A stretch of DNA of 64,000 nt from Clonostachys chloroleuca (lineage: Eukaryota > Ascomycota > Sordariomycetes > Hypocreales > Bionectriaceae): positions 9,610,001-9,674,000 of the forward strand of contig JBANAY010000003.1 in assembly GCA_037952775.1 (NCBI GenBank), given 5' to 3'. Shown one piece after another: positions 12,615-25,220 of the stretch. The position numbers and the translations under genes are program-made. A model generated the notes under the pieces. It was given only the letters and a program-made list of their open reading frames with translations. It was not told where the DNA came from and did not search any database. Position 1 is the first letter of the stretch; each line of letters starts with the position of its first letter.

Positions 12615-14432
12615 CTACATTATGTCCTCTTCCTCAACGTGCACCTGTACCTTCATTCCCCATCCGTCACGTCCACCAATCCAATTCTTCTTCTTGCCAA
12701 CTTTCTCTACTATCTTAACGTTGTCCTGCAAGGCCTTCTTCAGCTTCGCAGGGTCGTTTTTCATCTTCTGTACCGAGACCACCAGTCGCACACCGTCTTT
12801 ATCTTTCTTGCGTCCAAGATCCGAGGCCCATTCCGATGATAAAACCACGCGAGGCTTCGTCTCGTCGATTTTCCCTGCCGGATAGAGGCGAGTGAGTAAA
12901 TATCCGATGCGCCCTAGGTATGCTGTCCACCAAACCTCCTCCGGGGTGATTAATCGCCGAAGGGCGTGCATGTAATTAGTCTCTCGAGGTGGAAGCTCCC
13001 CCATGTATCTGGATTCCAACATTAAAGCGAGTCTCGCCCTGTCCTCGTGCGACACCCCGCGGGTGGAAGCCAATAACCCGGTACTTGTGCTGTACAAGGC
13101 TGCGGTTGAGGCCAGCTCCTTATCCATGATTCCGTGTACATACATAATGTGTATAAAGGCTCTTATAACATGACTGTTGAGAGTACTGGGAAAGCTACGC
13201 CCGTCGTGCCTCGAGGGCTCTGGGATAGAGAACGCCAAGAGCTTGAAGAGGGTATCCGCCGATTCTGGCGCGACTCGCTGGGTGGTGATCTCAAGGGGGT
13301 CCTGTCCGCGGACAGTGGGACTAAGTTCTCTGAACAATATACCCTCGCGAACACCTCCCTGGCAGAAGTGTGCTGCTCGGAACCCATGAGGTATCGCCTG
13401 CGAGAGAACGTTGACTAAAAAGGCTACAGCAGGAACTTGCTTTCTCCGCCGATCAGAAACCCGGAAGACCTTGTCGGCGGATTTTGCAACTTCCTCTATC
13501 GCCTTTGTATCCTCAAACCTCTTTCTATCCACGGTATACCCGTTGATAATTGAGATTGGGTGAGGGTGCTTTTCAAGTTGGCTCATATATAGCAGCAGAT
13601 AACCCCATCCCCTGAATCCTCCACCTGAGAGGTACAAAGAGAAGCCTCCCTCTGCCTCCGCATTTTCGACAAGGCTTAGGGGGACCTCCAATTCCTTGTA
13701 GGCGTTTGTGAAGTTTTCAGTCATCTCCTGACGAAGCTGCGCCAACCCCTTGTCTGCCTCCTCCTTTGATTTTCCCTTCTTGATGTCGTCCATTCTCTGG
13801 GTCAAGGCGGCTGCTCCGTAGGGGAAGCTGATGGAACCCTTCACGCTTGTGCGGACGTTGCCACCCTGAGAAATGATCCAGGTGATTTGAGTGCTACCAC
13901 CACCCAGATCCATCATAAGGCCGCTTATATTAGAGAAGCCGCTGGCAATACCTAAGGCACCCACTCGGCCCTCAGTTTCCTTGGGAAGCATATCGACTGT
14001 GAGGCCAGTAGAAGACTGAATGGCTTTGATGAATTCGGCGGAATTAATTGCTTTTCGTGTTGCCTCTGTGGCGACAATATGAATGTTGGATTCGAGCACT
14101 CCTAGATCGCTACATACTATCTTGAAGCGAACTAGAGCAGCGATGATGTCCTCAATCACATTCTGGGGGATAGGAATTTGCTCTCCAGTCTCTTCGTCGT
14201 ACTGCGAATCATAGAGAGATATGTCAACACGATAAACGTGAATTGTTGGAAGTATTCGAGAGAATGGAGGAGACAAGTCCGTGACCGAAAACCGAATCCC
14301 ATTGCTTAAGGGCAAACATTAGCTGGATCGTACATTACGACGCGCAGGGAAGGACACAACACACCTCCCCATGTCAACAATCCCCCTCAAGTATGACTGA
14401 TCGGTCGTCTGATGCTCCTTTGGACACCTCAT
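12615..14432 (-). CDS. Rtg2-like Ppx/GppA phosphatase-fold protein
   Basis: 585 residues from complement(join(12615..14304, 14365..14432)). The 22-codon first exon restores RGIVDMGSNGIRFSVTDLSPP, the phosphate-binding DxGSNxxR loop of the ASKHA fold. MMDLGGGSTQITW is the second nucleotide-binding motif. Exopolyphosphatase/guanosine pentaphosphate phosphatase proteins of this type in fungi are annotated as retrograde regulation protein 2. In yeast, Rtg2 relays mitochondrial status to Rtg1/3 and is part of the SLIK complex. Whether this copy hydrolyses polyphosphate is unknown. Length matches yeast Rtg2 (about 588). The C-terminal third (from about residue 330) is the fungal extension. The gene is divergent from the PDR transporter. 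Confidence 0.88.
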
Positions 14433-15950
14433 CTTGCGCGTAATTTTTGGGTTAAAGTCGAAGACAAAGTCAAATGAGTCGATGTCCATTTTGCTTTACT
14501 TTTGACTTGCTATTGGGAACTCATATAAGATGGCAGAGGGATGGGTTGTGTGTGATGTTCTATGTGCTTATTTGCTTCAAGCTACTTCAAACTCAACGAA
14601 AGCAAGACTTGACTACAAACCCAACGCTGGAGCATTTTCCATCCATGGCTGAAGCTGAGGCTGTCATTTGTCGGGTGAGCTCTATTCTGTTTTGGGAAAG
14701 CTAGGCCAATGACGTATACAAAGTTTAATCTTCAATACCACACCACCTTCTACACCTGTTAATTCTTTGACCCCGCTGCACTAGACAAGCCCCCGGGCAT
14801 AGCTGAGATGATGGAGCTAAACGTTGACGTCAGATGAAGTTTCACTCCCCATGTTTCCATTCTCCATCCAATACGAGACATGTGGCTGGAGATGGGTATC
14901 TCCTACTGTAGGGACATGAGGTTGCCGTAGCTATTCTTAAAGGCTGTGGCCAGAGTCTAAGCCCTCTATGTAAAAGCTGTCATATTCATGTTTGTATGCA
15001 ATATGGATAGAAGCTCGTTAGTGTCAAGTTGGCGTGCCGTCAACTGTGACACTTGACACCATCAGATGTAGCAGGATCTTGAAGAAGGGGGAGGGGGAGG
15101 TGACAGCACATTTGTTAGCTCACTTCGGCCGCCTGGTGGCTGGCCCCATTAACCAAATAATTTGATGTAAGGGATCCAAGTTTAGGTTCACATCGGTAAC
15201 AACTAATTCATGGCAAATCAAGGATACTGGCCATACCATACTGAGAAAAGAGGAAAGGCAAAGGGGCTTGAAGGCATTCTCCATGCCAGTAAGTTATCGC
15301 CGACCTGACCATAGAACACACTAATCAGAGTTTACAAAATACATACCTCCGCGGTCTGGGCCTAGCCCGGAAACAGACTTGGCAACCACTTTTGCCCTAC
15401 AAAAAGCTGCTGGTGAAAACAGGAATTCTTTACTCCTTTCTAGCCACTCCGTAAGCGGCGATTGAGTTTGCAGGTGTATTAATGTCGGCTTGAAAGGCCT
15501 AGAACTGGTCTCGTACCAGAGCTACGCCGAGCTTTTCTCAGCGCAGAATTTACCAGGCAGGACAAGTTATGCAGCAACTTTATACTAAACACGAGTCATA
15601 TCTGTCGGTCTGAGGCTAGAATGTTGGTATGCATCGTGTGGAGTCTGGTATTACTCTTCGATAGCTACAAGGCATTATATCCAAGTCATGTGGAGGGTTT
15701 TTTACACTTGTTTGGACAGACAGTAGAGGATACTAAATCGCAAAAAGTTCAAGCAGACGGCGGTTTATGAGCCAACAACTCTATTGAAAAAAACTTCATA
15801 CTTCATCTACCTGCAAGCTGGATGTAACCCCTTAGGGATTCATACTCATACAACCGCCCAAACACACAACATTCATGTTGCCTCTGCGCCATACTCATTA
15901 ATACATGTCGCGAAGTGAAACGTCTGGGTCGATTTCTCCAAAAAAAAGAA
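14433..15950. other. long divergent intergenic region
   Basis: Shared upstream region of the Rtg2-like gene (-) and the PDR transporter (+). It contains a purine-rich tract near 15082-15100 but no coding sequence that I recognise. A 1.5 kb promoter would suit a strongly regulated efflux pump. Confidence 0.45.
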
Positions 15951-18900
15951 ATGTTGCAAAATAAGATATTATCAAAAGCTGCGATTAATGACCATACCGT
16001 GGATCCTTCGAGTCCCTCTTTTGACTTCGAAAGATGGTCTCATACAATAGCTCACCTGAGAAGCGAACTCGGAATATCACCCCCACCGCGGTCTGGGTTT
16101 TGTTTCAAGAATTTAACTATCAGTGGAAATGGCGTATCAGTCGGTGAGCAGCAAACCATTTCCACGTGGCTAAGTTGGCCATATGAAGTTTGGAAGAGGT
16201 TCCGGACCGCACCTTCCAGGACTATTCTCTATAGTCTTAATGGTGTGGTCCAAAAAGGAGAACTTCTCCTTGTGCTTGGGCGTGCTGGAAGCGGGTGTAC
16301 AACCTTCCTGAGAACGGTCAGTGGCGAGATATCGAACCTCAAGGTGGAACCTAGCTCAGTGCTTCATTACTCTGGTGAGATATTCTGCACAATCAATAGC
16401 GACGATCACTCAGCTAAGTGTATAGGTATTCCGCACGAAGTTATGGCGGAGACATTCAAGGGGGAGTTGCTATATAATCAGGAAGTGGATGAGCATCTTC
16501 CCTACCTAACAGTAGGACAGACTCTCGAGTTCGCTGCGGCAATGCGCACTCCACGAACTCGGATACTAGGAATTAGCCGAGAAGATCGTATGAGACACGC
16601 TGTAGATGTTTTGCTCAGGGTTTTCGGATTGTCACACACGCATGATACTATTGTCGGTGATGACTTTGTGCGAGGCATATCCGGTGGCGAGAAGAAGAGA
16701 CTATCCATTGCAGAGACAGTTTTTGCTGAGGCGACGATCTATGCATGGGATAACTCTACCCGAGGGTTGGACGCGGAATCGGCTCTCAGTTTTGTCAAAC
16801 GGCTTCGTACCCTTTCTAATTGTAGGAGCTCCTAACTCCTCGCTTTGTCAAGATCAATGGGTTGTTCTAATTCTTCGTCTAGTAACTCAAGCAGCAAATG
16901 CGGCGACTATTCACCAATGTTCACAAGCTATGATAAACATGTTCGACAAGATTTTGATACTCTACGAAGGGAGACAGATATTTTTCGGTCAGGCTTCTTT
17001 AGCAACAGGGTATTTTGAAAGGATGGGCTGGTATTATCCTCCGAGACAGCCGGCTGGAGACTTTCTTACAGCTATCACGAACCCTATGCAGAGAACACCT
17101 AGAGAGGGATTCCAAGGTCGGGTTCCAAGGACTGCTATAGAGTTCGAAACTTATTGGCATAGGTCTCCTGAGTATGCGACGATTAGGAAAGACATTGACG
17201 AATATGAAAAGCGCTCCATTACCCACGCAGAGGCCACTCGGAGACAGTTTTCCCTAGCCCGCAAGCAAATCAAGTCGAAGTGGATGCTGAACAGAGCCCC
17301 CCAGACGGTTTCATTTCCGTTACAAACTCGCCTTTGCATTAAGAGGAGATACCAGCAGCTGTGGAACAATAAAACATCGACTTATACTGCACTGCTTGGA
17401 CAGGTCGTCATTTCGCTTGTGGTGGGATCGATATTCTACGGCACTCCAAAAAGCACGAATGCATTCTTTTCTTACGGCTCTGTTCTCTTCTTTTCCGTAC
17501 TCCTCAATGCTCTCATGGCTGTAACAGACATCCACAGCCTATACAGCGGCCGCTCAGTTGTTCGAAAGCAGGCCTCCTATGCGTTCTATCGACCTTCAGC
17601 AGATGCGCTTGCTGGCATACTAGCTGACATTCCAATCAAATTCGTGACTGCCGTACTCTTCAATGTCATTCTTTACTTTTTGTCTGGTGCGGAACGAACC
17701 GCCGCTCAATTTTTCATATTCTTCCTCTTTGTGTTTACAGCCACTTTGACAATGTCAATGGTGTTCAGAACAATTGCAGCGGCCACTGAAACGCTACCCG
17801 CCGCCCTTGCGATATCTGGCTTCCTCGTTCTGACATTAGTTACATATACTGGATTCATTTTACCCCGGCCATACATGCATCCATGGTTCAAGTGGATATC
17901 GTACGTCAACCCACTCGCATACGTGTTCGAGGCACTTCTTGTGAACCAGGTCCACGGAGCAAAATACCCTTGTGCGGGCCTGGTTCCTCCATACCCAGAT
18001 TCAGCAGGTGACACGTTCATATGTCCAGTCCCTGGTGCTGTTGCAGGACATTCCTTTGTTATGGGTGAATCCTGGTGCGGAGCCAGCTATGGTTATTCTT
18101 ACTCCCATCTCTGGCGCAACTACGGTATTATTATTGGGTTCCTTTTCTTCTTCCTCCTCACATACCTGGTCACTACAGAGTACGGTAAAAGTTTTTCCGA
18201 TGGACCAAGTGTCCTTGTCTTCTCTCGCGGACATGTACCCAAGGACTTTTTACATAACGACTTACATCGTGAGATTGTCCACAGTGGCCCCGAGCGTCAA
18301 GGACAGATTAGTAACGAATCTGACTTGCATAACGCTTCTTGTGTCAGCACAAGTGAAGAGAGCCCTATACATCGGGAGGAAAACATATTCTCGTGGAATA
18401 AAGTAAATCTTGATGTATTAATAAAAGGCCAACCGAGAAGGCTTCTAGATGATGCCGCTGGTTGGGTTCGACCACGTTCACTGACCGCGCTGATGGGTGT
18501 GTCAGGAGCAGGGAAAACAACACTGCTCAACACACTAGCTCAGAGATCATCGGACTGTGTCATGACAGGAGAGTTTTACATTGACGAGGAACCTATCGAC
18601 GCTTCCTTCAAAGGTCATATTGGCTATGTCCAGCAGCAAGACGTCCATCTCGATACGTCTACAGTTCGCGAGGCCCTACAGCTATCGGCATTGCTACGGC
18701 AGCCCTTTGGCATTCCAAAGCAAGAAAAGATGGCCTTCGTTGAACATGTGATTGACGTCCTTGGCCTGTCTGAGGTCGGTGACGCCGTTGTGGGGATACC
18801 AGGTCAAGGTCTTAATGTCGAACAGCGCAAGCGTCTCAGCATTGGAGTTGAGCTTGCGGCGAGACCATCACGGCTTCTCTTTCTGGACGAGCCAACTTCT

Positions 18901-20440
18901 GGTTTAGATAACCAATCGTCCGAGGCCATCTTATCTCTTCTCCGGAAATTGGCGGCTGGAGGACTTGGGATCATATGCACAGTTCACCAACCTAGCGCGA
19001 TGCTGTTCCAACAGTTTGACCGGCTCTTACTAATGGCTCAAGGCGGCAGAGTCGCATATTTTGGAGACATTGGGGAAAACTCAGATGTTGTACTGCAATA
19101 CTTCGCTGCTCATGACCCTGAGCACAGGGCATGTGAAGAATCTGAGAACCCTGCTGAATATCTCCTCAAAATGATTGGGAACAATGACAGTTCGCAGCCT
19201 GACTGGCCGAAGACTTGGGCTGAATCCTCAAATGCCGATGAGGTTCGGAGGGAAATAGAGCAAGCAAGAGGCTCTTCTTCGGAGAGGCACAAGAAACAAC
19301 AAAAGATGCCGACTTTCAAACAAGCGGCTGACAAAAAGACCTTGAACACTTACCCGGTCCCTCCCTTGTCGCAAATATCTCCCATTTGCTTCAGGGTTTT
19401 CCAAAATTATTGGCGATCACCGTCGTATATTGCCAGTAAATTTATGCTTGGGTGTGGTTGCTCGTTATTGATTGGGTTTTCCTTCTTCCAAGGTCCCCCT
19501 TCTATCCTGGGTGTCCAAAACAAAATATTCTCAATACTCATGATTTGTGCAACATTCAGCAGTCTAATTCAGCAGGTAAGAGGATCGCCCTATGGAAGAG
19601 GGGAAGATTTGAGCACCTGGCTGATTGAGTAACAAAACCATTTAGATTATGCCCAGGTTTATCGCTCAACGAACAATTTATGAGGTCCGGGAAAGACACT
19701 CCAACATGTACAGCTGGCCCGTCTTGATCCTTGCCAATCTACTCGTTGAGCTCCCATATCACATATTACTAGGAGTGTGCACCTTCGCAATCTTTAATTA
19801 CACGGTCTTCGGAACTCGCTCAGCTGAGGAGCAAGGGTTGGTCTGCATCTTCTTGGTTCACTTCTACATCCTTGCCGGGACCTTTGCATTGATGGTGGTG
19901 GCGCCGTTGCCAGACGCAACGACGGCTGGCCGTCTTGCAACCATTATGTTCTCCATGATGGTTCTATTTGCAGGCGTATTCCAAATCCCAACAGCCCTGC
20001 CGAGGTTTTGGATTTTCATGTATCACGTGTCTCCGATGACCTACTTTGTGGGAGGTACAGCCGTCTCAGGTCTATCAGGAACTCCCATCACCTGCTCATC
20101 TTCCGAAATCGCCGTTTTTCAACCTCCAAGGGGCAGTAATTGTGGATCATACATGCAGCCATTCCTCGACAATGGTGCGCCTGGCGCACTGCTGAATCCA
20201 GGGGCTACTACTAACTGTTCTTATTGCCCTTTGCGGTCGGCCGACCAGGTCTTGGCGAGGTCGGGGATGTACTATGACCAGAAATGGATGGACTGGGGAG
20301 TTGGGTTTGCCTTTGTGGCCTTCAATATCGCCGGCGCATTTGGATTCTTCTATCTCTTTCGAGTGCGAGGCGTGGGAGTGATAGGAGACTGGATTGCGCG
20401 CCACGTTCCATTACCAGGCAGACGACCACGATTACCTTGA
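15951..20440 (+). CDS. PDR-type (ABCG) ABC multidrug transporter
   Basis: 1452 residues from join(15951..16821, 16883..19575, 19646..20440). Introns are GTAGGA...CTAG and GTAAGA...TTTAG. Layout is the full-size (NBD-TMD)x2 order of fungal pleiotropic drug resistance pumps. NBD1: degenerate Walker A GRAGSGCTT (about 110-118), signature RGISGGEKKRLS, Walker B AWDNSTRGLDA. NBD2: canonical Walker A GVSGAGKTT (about 830), LNVEQRKRLSIG, LFLDEPTSGLD. Two six-helix domains each end in a cysteine-bearing extracellular loop before the last helix. It should export xenobiotics or secondary metabolites at the plasma membrane. The N-terminus is short. An ATG at 15905 opens MSRSETSGSISPKK in another frame and would join this one if the A8 run at 15940-15947 lost one A. 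Confidence 0.9.
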
Positions 20441-21489
20441 TCAGTTTCTCGATATACACAGTTTGTATTCGAGCTGCTGAGGTAGCTCGTTCAAAAGCCT
20501 AGCACATGTGAGACGACGCAATCTGTTCGGTTAGCCCCAATCTCCTGCGCTAACAAGGCTGACTTTAGTAATATTTAGTAGAGGAAAAGAGCCAGTATTA
20601 TCTACAGGTTGAACAGGGGCTGTATGCACCGGATATCGCTCAACGTTTCTGATCCCGACGGCCTGCAAGCTCATATATACCCAGCCTCCTGGATAAATCA
20701 TTACGAGGAGGGAGCAGTTGGCTGCCTGGCCAATTCAGGATAAATATCCCCGTAACCTGGTAATGATCATCCCCTGGGCTTGGTTGGCGTACGTACAGAG
20801 CGGGACCGCAGCTCGGTGCTATCCGGGCTTCTCTCTGAATTGTGGCTGTCAGCTGAACGTCAATCCCTGTCACTGAAGATTTTGACCAACAGGCTTGCAT
20901 GCCAGCTGACGGCTAGTACGACATCTAGACCGCTGGCTCGGGTTTCGTTCGAGTTGCTGGGAAATCCCTCCCCCACTGGCGCCTATGCATCCTGCAGCCC
21001 ACTCGCTATACCCCATCGACCTACGACCGACCATCCGACAGCTTGCCTGCTGGAATGGAACCGGTGCTCCAGATCCTCAGCCGTAGAATTAGATTTGGCG
21101 CAGCTAGGCCGAGGTGGGAAAAGACGCAAAGTTCTTTCTCCCCCCTCCTCTGGGTTGACCCCTACAACAACCGGCCCCTGATTGACGACGATAAGAAGCC
21201 ATCAAAACCTAGCCTGCGCAGCCGTTGAGAGGAGCCAAGCCGAGAATTATTAATAAATAGGGAAACAATAGGCCCAGGATCTGCTCGAGACTGCTGACGA
21301 GCCTGCATGGCCGCCGAGCATCCTCCAACTCCCATATTTGCCGCACCCGCAAACCGTCGCCTACCCCCCTTCCAACTCGGACGCACGCAATTAAAATCTT
21401 GGAGTTCTGGCAGAGGCACATACCGAGACGCCGCCCACAGCGACCCCGCTCGCAGACACGAACCCACACGCAAAAGCGCATCCTGAGCC
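20441..21489. other. intergenic, becoming GC-rich towards its end
   Basis: 3' flank of the PDR gene and 5' flank of the GC-rich NmrA-like gene. Open frames on both strands here are composition artefacts; no family features. Confidence 0.45.
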
Positions 21490-22398
21490 ATGCCACCCCC
21501 TTCCGTATTCCTCTGCAGCATCACAGGCAGCCAAGGCAAGCCATTGGCTCTCCAATTACGACGGCTGGGCTGGACCGTCAAGGGGACCTCGCGGACCCCA
21601 GACTCCAATGCGGCCAGGCAGCTCAAGGCCGCCGGAGTTGAGCTGTCCAAGGGCGACTGGGATGACGTCGCCTCGCTGACGGCCGCCATGAGCGGCGTAG
21701 AAAAGATTTTTATCTCCACGATCACCTACGCCGACGATCCGGATCGTGAGCGCCGGCAGGGCCTGAACATCGTCGCCGCCGCCAAGGCCGCAAAGGTCCA
21801 GCAGGTCGCGCTCTCGGGGTCCCTGGGTGTCGTGACCCTGGGCGATCCCACCCTGTCGCCGTTCTTCAAGATGGTCATCACGGGCAAGAGGGTCATCGAG
21901 CAGGCCATAGAGGATGGGCCTTTCAAGTACTGGACGTTCATCCGCCCGGCGTTCTTCATGAATAACCTCCTCACACCACAAGTGGACTACTTCCTCCCTC
22001 ACCTGCGCCAGGAGAACATCTGGGAAACCGTCATGAGGGAAGGCGAGAGGCTAGCGCTTGCCGATCCAGACGACATCAGCAAGCTTGTTGTAGTGATATT
22101 CCAGAACCCGGAGAAATGGCACGGGCGCGGCATCCCTTTCGCCAGCGAGCTGCTGAGCGTGCCCGATATGTTGGATCAATTAGGCGAGGCCACTGGGACG
22201 GAGTTCGAGGAGTACTTCATGACCGATGAGGATATCGACTCGCAGGCAGTGTCGTTCTCTTTCATGATGTCAGACCGGGTAATGAGGAAGCAGGCCGAGT
22301 ACATGGACATGGAGGAGCTATCGTCCGCGATTCAGCTGACTAGTTTTTCAGAGTGGCTGGAGAAGGAAAAGGAAACTGTATTGGAAACTTACTGCTAA
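21490..22398 (+). CDS. NmrA-like NAD(P)-binding protein, GC-rich
   Basis: 302 residues in one exon. The NmrA-family Rossmann loop appears in altered form as ITGSQGKPLA (residues 12-21) instead of GATGxQG, followed by RRLGWTVKGTSR. The middle GPFKYWTFIRPAFFMNN matches the family core. Like other NmrA relatives it may bind NAD(P) and act as a redox-sensing regulator or reductase; no catalytic pair is visible. Codon third positions are mostly G or C, unlike the AT-richer genes on either side (for example the Ras/ankyrin gene). This may mark a different origin. Only distantly similar to the NmrA-like protein at 2065. The start ATG at 21490 follows a C-rich leader. Confidence 0.85.
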   Translation: MPPPSVFLCSITGSQGKPLALQLRRLGWTVKGTSRTPDSNAARQLKAAGVELSKGDWDDVASLTAAMSGVEKIFISTITYADDPDRERRQGLNIVAAAKAAKVQQVALSGSLGVVTLGDPTLSPFFKMVITGKRVIEQAIEDGPFKYWTFIRPAFFMNNLLTPQVDYFLPHLRQENIWETVMREGERLALADPDDISKLVVVIFQNPEKWHGRGIPFASELLSVPDMLDQLGEATGTEFEEYFMTDEDIDSQAVSFSFMMSDRVMRKQAEYMDMEELSSAIQLTSFSEWLEKEKETVLETYC

Positions 22399-25220
22399 AA
22401 TTAACGAAGAGAAAAAAAAATCAAAAACTTTGTTGTTTTGACATTCATCGTAACCCCGCAGCGTCCTATGTTACAATGACAAAGGCAAAAGCTGGCTTGT
22501 TGGTTGCTTTCAGAAGAATCGATTAAATATTTTTGAATTGTCCCTGTTGGTCACTCGCGAATTCCCATTCGCCAATTAGACCATAGCCGCCATTCAGTCG
22601 CCGCATAACATAATTGCGCTCTCATTCCTACTTGGCCTCTCTCATAATTCGGAGGTCAAAAGCGACAGATTTTCTACAAGACCATATCTTCTGCAGGGGC
22701 AAAGCAAATAGGCCCTCCGACAAGTCCTATATGATTGATGAATCATATATCCGAACCCACAATATTGAATAAACGGCCTTGCCAACGTTTCGGAGATCTT
22801 CGTGCATCTCAGGAGCAGACTTCTTTGATGGATCACCTGTTTCATATGGCATCTCCTCCACATATCCTCTTCAAGCGGGCAAAAATCAACATTTCTAGGA
22901 GACCGAAGAACCCTTGGACTAGACCAGATGGCGAATTTGATGTCAGAGGGCTAACTCGGGCAATTTATCCGTATTCTACCAATCCATGGGTCAGGATAAC
23001 ATCGGCGTCATCTGCTAGCTCTTGCACTTGTTTGAGCGTCCAGAAGTTTCTTATGGCCCATCTCTCGGTAGCTAGCTCAAGAGGCATCCTTCGGGAGCTA
23101 GCAAAACCGCCTGCTTCAAAATCTACCATGTATTAATCCCGGGTAGATATTGACCCTAATGCCAGTTGTACACTGAACAGCTGTGATCCATGGTCATGGG
23201 GTGATGAAGAAAGAACAACAGCAGCAACTGGTCCGGGAATCGGGTGAGTTCCAGCTACAGTCCTTTGACACAGACATGTAGCACCCATCTGAAAAAACAA
23301 CTTACGTTCTCTTTCCCTACGCCCCAAGACTTGTTTTATTCATTTTCATCATGATGATCATTTTCCAACCTCTAAAGGTGTGTACTTCGGCGTGCTAGAT
23401 CGAGACTTGGAGAGCTTCCTTTCCTGGATGATGATTATGCCTAAGCCCCCTGGACTACTGCATGTAGGATCAAAGGATCAGCGATTTAAAACTCATCTTA
23501 CTTCGCTTGCTCCCACGGCTGGTGATGTGATATATGCTGCATTCATTTTCTTCCTGGGACAACTTGAGATGAAGTGTATACTTGCCCCAGATTAATCTTG
23601 AAGCTACGACGTTTGAAGACGATTCGCATAGAGAGAACCTATGACACACACATACCGCCACCAAAAAATTATGGCAGAGTTTTTTGAGAATTGGAAACTT
23701 CTTGATTGAGGCTTCGAGATGCCATAGTTTGATTACTAAGCAGACCTGCCGCGATAAGATAAGAAGGTGGGGTTGCGTGATGGCAGTGCTCAATTGCTCC
23801 GAAACTTGATCACTATTGCAATCAACCAACCAACCACCAACACACCCCAGCGAGAACAGGCGGCAAAGGTGTTGAGGCTGTGGGTGATGAGCGCGGCTTG
23901 ATGTCCATTTCCCAGTCACCAACAACATTTTGCTAGAACAACTGGCCTCAAGAATTGCCAACGAAGTGCCCGAACCACCACGAACCCGACCGAAGGTATG
24001 ACGCGGCGGTAGAACGAACGATCAGATACAGCGGGAATGTTTGAGACCTGTTTGAGAGCGGCAAGAACATCCAACGGCCATCATGATTCTCTAGAACTAC
24101 ATGATGGAAGAGGAGCAGTGCGACGATCGACTACATGATCCCAGCGCCCCCGGTGATCCATTTCGTCCGAGACGAGCCATGGTGGCATCGTAGAAGCGGC
24201 AAAGACGGGCATTGGATTGGACGACAGAGCCCCAAAGATGGGAGTCGAGAAGAAGGGCACCTGGAATATCAGTCAAAGTCGGCAGGACAGCCCTCATGAA
24301 CTGCTCGCACGACATGTGAAAGGAATGGGTAGGTCAAATTTAGCACGGCGTAACACAAAATGCACGATGATCGAGGTAAGATGTGGCAGTGTCGTAGGAT
24401 CTTAAGAAATGGTCACCTATCGTAATTCCGTGCCCTTTTCTTATTCCAAAGACCTTTTGTCAGTGGTTGATGCCCACAGCTCTCTTGTTGTTAAGGAGGA
24501 ACTTGACAAGATCTTCAAAGTTCCACGCGTACCACAGGCTAGTTGTTAGCTCAGTAAGAGGTTGATATGACACCGACCAGAATGTCTAGTACATGAGATG
24601 TCGGGTTTCGCTCGGTCTACCTTACTGACAGTGTGGCTTACAAAGCAAAAGGTTCGGTCCAAGCATTCGCCGCAATTGCGTAGACCACAAACTTGGGCAA
24701 ATAAAGGGCCCTCACTTTCAAAACGAATGGCTAAGTTATGCTCTTCGAAGCAGCAGGTCAGCGTCCCAGTGGGATGACATTCTACTCTGCGATGAACACC
24801 TGTATTCCAAGTCATCACGTTGGTGGAAGTGTCACGAGACGTGTTGGGCTTATGTCCTGGGCCGAGGGGATTGAGGCACTGCATATCAGTTGCGAGACCC
24901 AAAGACAACGTCAAATACGACCTTGATTATTCTTAGGCGCTGTCAGCCCCTCCATTACTGCGCCCGCTGTTACCCGCTGCCACAGCCGAAGCCTGCAGGT
25001 TGAATCAATTACAGCGTTGGATGTCCAATCGACCCCTGCCCATCAGGTTGGCGGGGCTGATGCGGACAAGGAAAGCAATGTGTGAGCCCGGCCTCCAGAG
25101 CGGCCAACGGGGGCTTTGTCCCTTCGCAGGTCCCGAGGCAGAAGCAATCTAAGCCTCCGTGGCCGGCAACATGGCGGCCAGGCGGCAAGTAGGATAATGA
25201 GCATGAGTTCACAATAAATA
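22399..25220. other. 2.8 kb without a recognised gene
   Basis: Several frames of 60-160 codons exist (e.g. minus 23470-23961, minus 24546-24914). None shows motifs, biased codon use or splice structure that I can support. It could hold a diverged or broken gene. Confidence 0.4.

Noticed and set aside
13134..13418. Plus-strand frames inside the Rtg2-like gene
   Set aside because: Antisense shadows of a well-supported minus-strand gene.
16822..16882. Apparent frameshift in the first NBD of the PDR transporter
   Set aside because: A 61-nt intron (GTAGGA...GTCTAG) restores LRTLSNLTQAANAATIHQ, the expected family sequence.
21162..22002. Long minus-strand frames opposite the GC-rich NmrA-like gene
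   Set aside because: High GC suppresses stop codons; no motifs, and the plus strand carries a clear family.
23470..23961. 163-codon minus-strand frame in the 22.4-25.2 kb gap
   Set aside because: Composition is Ser/Cys/His-rich without a domain pattern; cannot be supported as a gene.
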